64,000 bases of DNA from positions 992,001 through 1,056,000 of the forward strand of contig OZ017768.1 of assembly GCA_963969345.1 (NCBI GenBank), given 5' to 3'. Each line of letters opens with the position of its first letter. Position 1 is the stretch's first letter. The DNA comes from Turbatrix aceti. Its lineage: Eukaryota > Nematoda > Chromadorea > Rhabditida > Panagrolaimidae. Positions 55,513 to 64,000 of the stretch are shown piece by piece. The translations under genes were made by a program, and so were the position numbers. Below the pieces are notes generated by a model, which had not been told where the DNA came from, searched no databases, and saw only the letters and a list, made by a program, of their open reading frames with translations.

Positions 55513-56108
55513 ATGCAGTTCACCCCACTGATCGTCCTGGCCTTCGCTCTTGGCACTGCAGTTGCCACTACTACCATCTCCCCCGAAGAAACTTCGCTTG
55601 CGGTGTTCGGCGATGCTTCGGAGACCACCTGGATCCGGGCTAAGCGGTCCTGTGGTTCCTGCTGTGCCGGCGGTTCGTGCTGCGGCACCCAGTCTCTGTG
55701 CTCTACCGTAAGACCCTTGGATACCCCACTTTTTAACCTCTTTATAACTTTCAGTCCTGCTGCTCAGTCCCGGTAAGCCTCAGCATCCCTACCTGTCCCT
55801 GCGCAGGTACCCCAGGCTGCAGCTGCGGCTGCCCGTGTGCCGGTATGGCCGGTTGCTCGTGCGGTGGTGGATGTCCGTGCGCGGGTTCGCCCGGCTGTGG
55901 CTGTTCGTCGAGCCTCGTCATCCCGGCCCAACTCAAGACGTGCTGCAGGTGTTGCCAGCCTGTCTGCGCGCCCGCGTGCATCAACGGCGGTGGCTGTGCC
56001 TGCGGCTGCAACCGCGGAGGCTGCCGTCGCAAGCGCGATGCCTTCGAAGCCATCTCTGCCTACGAAGCCACCCGCACCGGTGCTGCCATGCCCGCTTCAA
56101 ACTTGTAG
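55513..56108 (+). CDS. Secreted cysteine/glycine-rich protein with dibasic cleavage sites
   Basis: Two exons, 55513-55707 and 55755-56108, phase 0; 182 aa. A second apparent intron at 55773-55806 is read through in frame and kept as coding. Signal peptide MQFTPLIVLAFALGTAVA, a short propeptide ending RAKR (furin-like), then a core very rich in Cys, Gly, Ser (CGSCCAGGSCCG, CSCGCPCAGMAGCSCGGGCPCAG, CCRCCQPVCAPACINGGGCACGC) and a CRRKR site before a cysteine-free C-terminal peptide of about 25 residues. Repeated CxCG/CPCAG units suggest a cross-linked structural protein (cuticle or eggshell) or metal binding; antimicrobial activity is an alternative. A TATA box and GC-rich codons suggest strong expression. 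Confidence 0.85.
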
Positions 56109-56555
56109 ATATATATTTTTAAGTTATTATTTTACCTGTCTTTTTTTTGTGTTTATAGGACGCAAAAAAAAGATGACGCAAAATATTTAAAAAAATAAAT
56201 GACAATGGTAAAAATACAGGTGATTGGATGAGGGAGTTTGAGAACAACTTTTTTAGACACAAAGAAAAAAAGTTTACCCCACAGGTACAAAACAGATGAG
56301 ACGGACGGGAAAAATGTCTACAGAAAAAAAATTAAATTGAGACCGAAAAAAAACTACTATCCCAAAAAAAAGTTGTCCATGAGCTAAAAAAATGGACAAA
56401 AAAACAAGCCCCGTGTACTTTTCAAAAAATTCACATTCCCCCTTTTTTGTACGCTACAAAAAAAACGGTACAAAGACCTCAAGATCAATAAAAAACAGAC
56501 CAACAATACTATAAAAAAAAACAAATCATGTGAATTCGCGTCCCGACCGTTCCCA
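56109..56555. other. Convergent 3' intergenic region
   Basis: Lies between the stops of the cysteine-rich gene and the HDAC. AATAAA near 56195 suits the plus-strand gene. No further gene. Confidence 0.5.
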
Positions 56556-59500
56556 CTACTGAGCCTTGTTTTTCTTCGCCTCGATTCCCCCATCACTGCT
56601 GTTGCCGGTGGCGTCGACATCCATCGCGTCTTCGGAGGATTCGGCTGCCGTTCGTTTGGTTGGCTTTGACGATTGCTCGTTGCGACCGCCGCCTTCCTTT
56701 TCGCCGTCGTAGAACTCGCCGGAATCCTCGATCATTTTGTCGGTTTCAGCTTCGGTGAGTCTTTCGTCGGGATTCGAGGATTCTAGACGAATTTTTTCGA
56801 GTTCTTCGACGTTCACCGCGTCCGGTTTAAGGGCTAAAAAAAGCAAAAGAATAAATAATTTTGGACTTTAAAAATTCTGAACGTAAAAAATAAAAAAACT
56901 GCTTTTTTTATTTTCTATAATTTTTTTTATTGTATATTTTTTTTAAAGGCAAAAAAAATCTAATTTTGAATAGAAATACAATTGACCAACAAAAACTCAC
57001 GTTGCATCTGGACGGAAGGAGCATGAGGTAGTTGTCGGAGATTTTCAAAGACAGCTTGCCTAAAAAAATCCAAATAAACCATTCGAACCCTATTTTTTTC
57101 CAAAAAAACCCACTGTAATTTTTCAAGTGTATCCTTTGCATTTTCGTCATTCATGCCAGCCTGGGGTTCGATATGAAGTGTGAAGGATGGCTGGTAGAAT
57201 TCAAAGTAGTCATTGTGAGGTAACTTGTTTGGAATTTCCTGATTGACAGCGAGTGACGTTTCGTACGTCCAGCATCGTGCCACGTTGCGCGCCGTGTATC
57301 CACCGCCACCGACGAGCATGAGGGGCACGTTGAACGATCTCAGGAACCGAACGCAATTTCCGTGTCCAAAGAGAGTCATATTGAAGTTTCCTAGGCGATC
57401 TCCGTTCAGCGAGTCTGCGCCGCACTGCAGCACGACGGCATTCGGCCGGAAGGTTTCCATGACACGCGTGATGACGGGCTCGAAGATGGACTTGTAAGCG
57501 TCATCGGTGATGCCATCCTTGAGGGGCACGTTGACGGCGTAGCGCTCGCCCCGACCCGCTCCGACGTCCGTGATGTTGCCGGTGCCGGGGAAAAAGTCGC
57601 CAAACTTGTGGAACGAGCACGTCATGACGCGATCGGTTGTGTAGAAAGCTTCTTCGACGCCGTCGCCGTGATGGACGTCAATGTCGATGTACAAGACACT
57701 GAAAAAAAAGTTTTTTAGATGATTTTGTAAAAATTGGGTTCGATTAACATTTTTTTGATAAATTTTGATTTTGTATTTTTTTCTAAAATTTGAACTAAAA
57801 AAATACAAAAAAAGTAAACGCTATTTTTTCAACATAAAAAAAATTTTGAATGTTTTCCAAAATTTTTTAAAATCTTTAATGCTTTTTCAGCGATGTACAA
57901 AACGCTGAAAAAAATGTGTTCTTAGATGATTTTGTAAAAGTTAGTTCCATTTACATTTTTATATTTTTTTTTCCAAAAAATTAACTAAAACATTGACAAA
58001 AAACATAATGTTTTCAGAATTCAAAATAATCTTGAATGCAAATTTCACCAAAAATCCCACATTTCAACAATTTAGCATAAAATTTTCCACCATCAAAACA
58101 GCAAAGAAATCAATCAGAAGTCGAAAAAAAGATGTCGTCGTATGGCGTTGGCGCTGTCACTCTTCTCTGCCTGGGTTTGGCTACGAATTGCCTGCCTACT
58201 ACGCCAAGAGCAAACGTAATATCCGAAGAAGTGGATTTCAATTCCTCTATTTCGCTTTCTCCTGATCCTTCGACATCCCCAGCTCACCCGACTTCCCAGC
58301 CAGCATCGACGCCGGTCAAGCCAGGAATCAGTGGCGTCCCAGGATGCGTGCTCATGGAACCTACCGAGAGCTTTAATCTTTCAGTTCGTTTCTAACCCCA
58401 AAATTTTTTAAGCTTCCCCAAAAATCGCTGTTTAGATCTCCGTCAAAACTAGCAGTTGTCCAAAAGCGGGGACAAATACGTTGCTCTTCTTCTACATCCC
58501 AGAAGTCGTCGTTGAAAACGGTTCACGGCATTTTCGGCCAGGTATCGGGCCTTTTCAGATATACTCAAATGGTGAGGCTCTTGAACGGGGTACTATAGAC
58601 TACGAAGAAGTGAGTTCCCTTTCCCAAAAAAAAAATTCCTTCTAAAATTTTTTTTCTATTAGGTACACCCATCCGACATCGCCAAATCCCGAGGCCACGC
58701 CCGACTCTGCTGGCCGGATGCTTCGACCCTCATCATCGAGAGACGGAGTTCGTTGCTCGAATTCTGGGACGTCGGAGGATCGTGGAAGCCTGCGCAGATC
58801 AACATAACAATTACAAATGCAGCCACGAAGAAGGTCACTGAATACCCCCACAACTTTGATGTCTCCTGTGAGATTGGATGGATCAGAGAGAGTGGATTTT
58901 ACCAAGTCGGACCTGCCCTCCATCAACTACAGTACATCGGCAGTACTAAGGATGTTGTTTTTCCTCTCAAGGTTGCTTGAAAAATTTTTTTTGGTAATAA
59001 ATGAATTTTTTATATAAAAAAAATTTTTCCCCAAAAAAAACCAACCGCTGATGATACTTGAGCAACTCCAGAATGCCCAACACAATGTCATTGGTGTAGC
59101 AAAAGCCGGATGACTCCGCCTTTTTCGCGTGATGCAGGCCACCCATCCAGTTGATTGCAATATCCGTTTTTCGCTTGTTCAACTTGACAGCCGCAGCCAG
59201 AGATCCGCCGCTTGAAAGCTGGCAGAATTCATAGAGCCCATCGAAGACAGGACAATCTTCACCCACGTTGACTAAAAAATCAGAAATTGCCTCAAAATCG
59301 TTCAGCAACCCATAAAACCCACATTTGACCATCTGTCGGTTGAAAAGTTTCAAATTCTCCGGCGTGGCATCCTTGAGAAAGTTGACGTAATCCTCGGTGT
59401 GGAACTTGACGAGGTCGTTGTACGTAGCAGGGAATGGACGCTGAAACATAAAATTTTAGATTCAAATAATAAAAATGAGGACAACTTACAAAAACTTCCA

Positions 59501-59878
59501 TATGCCTGTAGAGACCGTAGTTGAGGATGAGGTGATGGGCCATCTTGATTCGGTGAGGCTTCATCACGTGTCCCTGACCGTAGTAGTAGTTGCCAATGCA
59601 TGCTAGAAAATGTTTGGGTTTCTTTTAGGGGATAATAAATGACGAAAATAATTTTAAGAGTAAAAAATGTTTGAAAAAAGCAAAAAAGAAACAAAAATCA
59701 AAAATTGCGGATTCTGCAACGAAAAATTGCGTAGCCCCATAAAATTGCGGAATAAACAAAAAAACAATTAGTTTTTTGTTCGTTTTTAATCCAAAAATTA
59801 TTTTTCAAACCCCAAAAAACCCAACTCACAATCATAGTAGTAACACACGCGCCGTTTCGTGTGTTCTGACGATGCCAT
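56556..59878 (-). CDS. hda-1: Class I histone deacetylase (HDAC1/2/3-type, Rpd3 family)
   Basis: Seven exons: 59830-59878, 59490-59602, 59323-59440, 59046-59271, 57114-57698, 57001-57059, 56556-56833; 475 aa, all phases fit. Numbering coincides with human HDAC1 at the active site: H140/H141 ([10 protein letters not shown]), zinc ligands D176, H178 ([11 protein letters not shown]) and D264 (CGADSL), and Y303 (GGGGY). The N-terminus [23 protein letters not shown] and [20 protein letters not shown] are class I signatures; the tail is acidic and Ser/Lys-rich ([16 protein letters not shown]). Nuclear corepressor catalytic subunit. Intron 4 contains an opposite-strand gene. Located 199 bp downstream of the TRMT10C-like gene, probably co-transcribed. 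Which of the class I paralogs is uncertain. Confidence 0.95.
58132..58980 (+). CDS. Hypothetical secreted protein nested in HDAC intron 4
   Basis: Three exons, 58132-58383, 58436-58609, 58663-58980, phase 0 throughout; 247 aa. Signal peptide [20 protein letters not shown], a Ser/Thr/Pro-rich linker (residues about 35-65, likely O-glycosylated), then a beta-rich domain with few cysteines ([36 protein letters not shown]). The last part ([21 protein letters not shown]) contains NIT, an N-glycosylation site. Family not recognised. It sits on the strand opposite to the HDAC, wholly inside intron 4 (57699-59045), its stop only 65 bp from HDAC exon 4. Confidence 0.8.
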
Positions 59879-60077
59879 ACTGTTTTTGGGGCTTCAGAAA
59901 CCGTATTCCGTAGTTTCAAAGATCTAAAAAATAAAAAATTCACCTGAAACAATGCAGGCAACACAAATGCACAAAAAATATTTTCGCACGGTAAAAAACC
60001 GCAGAAATTCCACCAACAATCTCAAAAAATAATTTTTTTACCTAAAAACTGTCTAAAAACTCAACAAATCAACAATC
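59879..60077 (-). promoter_or_regulatory. Operon-like intercistronic region between TRMT10C-like and HDAC genes
   Basis: 199 bp on the same strand from the upstream stop to the HDAC ATG. On the minus strand it is U-rich, with acceptor-like TTTTTTATTTTTTAG at about 59922 and GTTTCAG at about 59943. Spacing and composition match nematode operons, in which the downstream message is trans-spliced. Confidence 0.5.
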
Positions 60078-61732
60078 CTAAGCTTCTTCCCGATCGTATT
60101 CTTTCCCAATCGTATCCTCGATAATTCTGATGACTTCATTTCTCTCAGCTTTCTCCGCCATTTTTCTATCGTAAATTGCGCCGAGTTTTTCCCTTCTTTG
60201 ATCGATGGTTGTCTTGTTTCGCATCGGGACACTCGCTTCGACGGCTGATTTCCAGTCACCGGTCAAGTAGACGTGCCTTAGGCATTTGATGATGTTCGGC
60301 AGTGCCAGAACGAACATACCGGTCTGCCACTTGACAAACTCTCGTATCGGCAGGTAGATTGGGGTGTACTTGTACTCGAGACACGCGTGGAAGGCTTCGT
60401 GCTTCGTATCCATGGTCACGGGAATAATGATGGGGCGTGTAGGGTCGAGGGGACCGGAGAAGGTACGGTAGGCCTTGCGGGTGACGTAGTAGATCTCCTT
60501 GTCGCCCCGAGGATAGGGATTGCCCTTGTGCACATCCGGCATGATGCGCTGATCCGTGTATTGCCGTGTCAGGTAGGAGAGGTCGGTTTTCATGACGGAT
60601 CGCATCAAAGGACTCGAGACGTCGAGGTTGATAAAGTCGAGAGGGAGGGGATTGCGGGTTACTGTCTCGTTGTCCTGAAAAACATTGAAGATCAAGTTTT
60701 TTTGGAGGTTAAAAATTACATTTATTGGTATATAAAACAGCATTTTCAGGTAAAAAATGACAAAAAAATAATTTTTTTGCTATTTAAAAAAAACGTAAAA
60801 ACGGCATCAGCAAAAATTAATCAGATTCATATCACAGCGAAAAAGAAAATTTTCGTTTCGAGAAACTTTTGCGTAGTTCTATACCGTTTTTCGTTTTTTT
60901 GTCATGTTAGCCTTTTTTAGCGTTTTACAATTGGAAAACAGTTTTTTTTGTTCCTAGAAAAACTCACATTGATGACATACTGCAGTTGAGACCCCAACTT
61001 TGATCTATTCTTTGCAGGCATATTAGGATCGTTCAAAAACTGGCAATCAAGAAGGATCTTTGGCATGTCTTGCAGAAAGTAGTTCCTGAGTTGCTTGGAT
61101 CCTTGTAGGAGATTCATGTCTGAAAAATGCAGTAAAAACAGTTTTTATGGTCCAAAATATCGATTTTTCGATTCTAGCCCAAAATCCATCAATTTTTTTT
61201 TCTAAAATTTTCGAGATTTACAAAAAACCTACGTTTCTGATTCCGAAACGGACTGAGCATCAAATTGTACATCCCAGGTCCATAGCCCATGCCTCCGGCA
61301 TCGTAGATACTCCTCTGCTCGGCAACCGAAGCATCGTAGACCGCTTTGGCCTCCAGCCTCTTTTGTTCATCCAATTCTTGCCTCTTCTGGGTCAAAGCGG
61401 CATACTCAAGAGTAGACACGCGTTCTGCCGGTGATTTGGTTCTTATCAGCCTAAAATCATAAATTTTACGTTAAAAATACTCCAAAGAGGTAGCAACTCA
61501 CTTTTCCCATAATGAATCGTTGATTCCTTTGGGAAATTTTGAGTGAAAATATTCCACGATCTAAATGAGCTGAATTGACGCAAATAAGATTGGTAAATCC
61601 CAAATTTGGGTCAAGAAAACCAACCTCTAGCTCCTTGAGAACGCGTTCGACGACTTTTTCCTTTCCCAGATGTTTTACACGTTCCAAAAATTTTGGCGAA
61701 GGCGCAAATTTACTCGTTCCACCGGTTGGCAT
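60078..61732 (-). CDS. TRMT10C: Mitochondrial RNase P protein 1 / tRNA m1R9 methyltransferase (TRMT10C-like)
   Basis: Five exons: 61625-61732, 61502-61560, 61233-61450, 60968-61119, 60078-60674; 377 aa, phases all fit. N-terminal half is helical and charged; the SPOUT domain follows: MPKILLDCQFLND, LGSQLQYVIN, NPLPLDFINLD, EIYYVTRKA, then YLPIREFVKWQTGMFVLALPNIIKCLRHVYLTGDWKSAVEASVPMR, which matches the TRM10 family (PLxxYLxW..G...L.L.....IL.....GdWk.A...vP.R). In animals TRMT10C methylates position 9 of mitochondrial tRNAs and serves in RNase P. ATG 61732 follows a TTTTCAG acceptor at 61744; no mitochondrial presequence is evident, so an upstream exon is possible. A TRMT10A-type paralog is less likely because of the divergent motif 1. 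Confidence 0.78.
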
Positions 61733-63027
61733 GTTTTCACCCTGAAAACACGCGTAAACTGTCGAAGAAACAATCAAGATGTAAAAATAACGTATCATAA
61801 CATGGAATACAGTAATCATCGTAAAAAAAGTAATACAGTGCAAAAATAACAAAATTTGATCGATAATTACGGTTTGAGTAAAAAAATCTCGTAACGAATT
61901 GTCTTTTTTTCGGTTGCTAGTAAGGATTGATTTACGATACCACACTGTCCATGGTGTTACGTTCATCGAGAGAAAAACAAGTCATAAATATAGTTTTTTT
62001 GTGTTTAGTGAACTTATGCTTTTTTAGATGCTTTTTTAGAAGTGAACTTATGCTCTTGAACCGTTTTAGATTTATCCTTGGGCTCATTGGAAGGCAATAA
62101 AGGATTACTGGAATCTTTTAGGAATTGAATGGCGGAACGTTTTATAAAAACTCATTTTGAACGAAAACGAGCAGTTTGTGGTCACTTTTTTTGGTTGAAG
62201 AAACACTCATTTTTCCATCGAGGAAGCAAGTGTTCTCAATTTGTACTTTAAAGGAGAAACAAGGATCACAGGTAACGATAAAACAACAATAAACACATGC
62301 AGGTGAAAAAAAAGAGAGAAGGACATGGTTGATGGCGCTTTTTACACGCAACAACAGCCAGCCAGCAAGCGAGTCCGGTCGGCTAGCAGGAGCGGAGCAT
62401 AATTGACCGGGCATGTTGGTTGTATGCAGGCATGCTGCTGCCAGGCAGCCAGGGCGAGCGAGCGAGGCGAGGGGCGAAAAAGAACTCGAAGAACAACTCC
62501 TCTCATCATCGCTGGCTGCTGGCTTCCTCGCTTTTTTTCCCTTTTTTTTCCTTGCTCTCCTTTCTCGCGACAACGACAACGACGACGACGACGACGACGT
62601 AACAACGCGACGACGCAGACGCAACACAAGGAGCCAGCGAGAAATTTTTTTCGCGTCGAGACCCCTCGATGGCGGCTCACTGGCGACTCGGCGGCAGCAA
62701 GCGCAAACATCCTGCATCCATCCATCCACCACCGCGACTCTCCCCTCTCCTTTCCTTCGACCATTGATTCATTCGGAAGAAAGAACATACGAATGTTGTT
62801 AACGGGATGAAGGGTGTAATCGAAACAATTTGTGTGCCAGCAATATCTATTGTTTGGGACACTGTCTACGATTTTTGCTTTACTTTTTTTTACGCGGAAC
62901 AAAAACGAATCGCGTTGGTTGCTTATTTCTCGTGATTTTTATGAATGCGTGATTGATCAGTTTATTTAAAACTAAAATTGATTAGTTCCGTTTAAAAAAT
63001 TAAAGGTCGCGGTAGCCAAGGTGTTGG
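61733..63027. other. Intergenic upstream of TRMT10C-like gene and Q-rich gene
   Basis: No supported gene. Includes a GC-rich CpG-containing block at 62335-62760 with GCGAGCGAGCGAGG and a (GAC)n tract at about 62577-62600; frames there on both strands are composition-driven. A similar CGAGCGAGGCGAGCG patch occurs at 8224. Confidence 0.45.
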
Positions 63028-63584
63028 ATGCAGTCACAGCAATCGTTTGGTAACGTCCATCACAGTGCCCTCGCTGCCAACCTTCCACAACAACCGCAAC
63101 CCGGATCGTCACTCGCCAACGCGAACAGCAGCGGCAACGATCATTCATCGACGTCGGCTGGGGCGAGACGCCTGGGTGGTCCCGGACCGGGTGGCATAGC
63201 CTTCGTCGCTCCGTCGACTTCCAATGCCCCCGGCGCGTGGAACAATGGACCCGGGCAGCAGATGTCACACAGGTCGATGCAACCACCGGTCCAGCCAGGT
63301 GGCATGATGAACCACAACCAGGGCGGTGGCGGGCACGGTGGGGGAACACCGTTTCCCATACTGGCAGGATCGTCGGCTTCGTCGTCGACGACGACGGCTT
63401 CGGCGTCGGGAATGTCGCATCATACGCAACATCAGGCGCAGCAGCAGCAGCAACAGGTGGCTGCCGTGCAACGGCATCAAGCCGCCCAGGCCCAGCAAGC
63501 TAGGCAGCAACAGCAGGCCCATGCCCAGGCACAAGCACAACAACAGCATCAGTATGATTCGCATGACATGTCCATACTCAGACC
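63028..63584 (+). CDS. Gln/His/Ser-rich protein, first coding exon (incomplete)
   Basis: ATG 63028 opens a 185-codon frame ending in a GTGAGT donor (phase 2) at 63585; the rest lies beyond the window. The exon encodes low-complexity sequence: Pro/Gly/Asn-rich first, then Ser/Thr, then polyglutamine and QA repeats (QAQQQQQQVAAVQRHQ, AQAQAQQQHQ), ending SHDMSILRP. This resembles disordered activation or condensate regions of transcription or RNA regulators. No folded domain is visible, so the family cannot be named. GC content is much higher than in flanking DNA. Confidence 0.7.
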
Positions 63585-64000
63585 GTGAGTTTTTATGTCG
63601 AATAATTTTTTATTGGCACAAATCTTTGTTTTTTGACGTTGCGCGAATATTTTTATAAGAAACATTTTTTTTTGCGCCACGTGAATATTTTTTTGCTGAC
63701 TGAGTGAAAATTTTTTTGAGATGCTGATTACAATTTTTGATGTCCAATGCAGCGTTTTTGTTTTTTTTGTTTTAGTTGAAATTACAAAATTTATGGTAAT
63801 GAATTTGTAATTTTTGAACATATTTCATTTTTATGAACAAATTTTTTTTTCCAAATCACGCTCAAATTTTTTTCTTTAAATTTTTTCTATGCTTTACTAA
63901 TTTTTGACAATTCCGATATTTTTGTATAATTTTTGCAACTTTTCACCTGTTTTTTTCATCTTTGCACTTTTAATATTTTTAAACATAATTTTACATTGGT
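63585..64000 (+). other. Intron of the Q-rich gene, continuing past the window
   Basis: T-rich sequence following the donor; no acceptor with an open frame recognised before the window ends. Confidence 0.5.

Noticed and set aside
55773..55806. Apparent 34-bp intron (GTAAG...GCGCAG) in the cysteine-rich gene
   Set aside because: Removing it breaks the frame; reading through gives continuous CxC-rich protein.
62142..62902. Long frames on both strands (up to 196 codons)
   Set aside because: GC-rich GAGCGAGC/(GAC)n DNA opens all frames; residues are Arg/Ser/Ala runs and change abruptly to AT-rich filler.

Overview
This window is nuclear DNA of a nematode, probably a free-living or non-Caenorhabditis chromadorean. 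The main evidence is a cluster of nematode-type serpentine chemoreceptor genes (Sre/Sra-like) and tandem secreted proteins of the nematode T20D4.11-like (DUF19) type. Gene structure also fits: short introns with U-rich TTTTAG/TTTCAG acceptors, acceptors abutting start codons as expected for spliced-leader addition, closely packed genes, and a gene nested in an intron. All gene models were assembled by eye from reading frames, GT..AG junctions and codon phase; I ran no searches.

Layout. 0-3.5 kb: three head-to-tail cysteine-rich secreted DUF19-like genes on the minus strand, the third with a hAT-type MITE in intron 1. 4-6 kb: a DGCR6/gdl homolog diverging, 46 bp apart, from an unrecognised 104-aa gene. 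6-13.5 kb: about 7.5 kb in which I find no gene. 13.5-15.3 kb: a rhodopsin-family orphan GPCR. 17.6-19.4 kb: CutA converging with an RNF216-like RBR ubiquitin ligase, 78 bp between stops. 20.8-24 kb: STAM, the ESCRT-0 subunit (VHS-UIM-SH3 and a long P/Q-rich tail). 25.5 kb: a small four-TM protein.

28-54 kb: four paralogous chemoreceptor genes (three in tandem, one inverted) split by a tandem array of a roughly 2.8-2.9 kb unit (34-48.4 kb, ending in a 200-N gap). Past the gap lie an inverted array fragment and a three-level nest of non-autonomous transposons, including a TTAA-flanked 1.64-kb palindrome.

54.8-64 kb: a small unknown gene, a cysteine/glycine-rich secreted protein, a class I histone deacetylase carrying an opposite-strand secreted-protein gene in an intron, a TRMT10C/MRPP1-like tRNA methyltransferase 199 bp upstream of the HDAC in operon-like arrangement, and the first coding exon of a Q-rich protein.

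Housekeeping genes occupy the flanks and the centre-left; the rapidly evolving chemoreceptor block is where repeats accumulate. The least explained feature is the homogenised array, each full unit of which carries an intact 80-codon lysine/threonine/asparagine-rich ORF.
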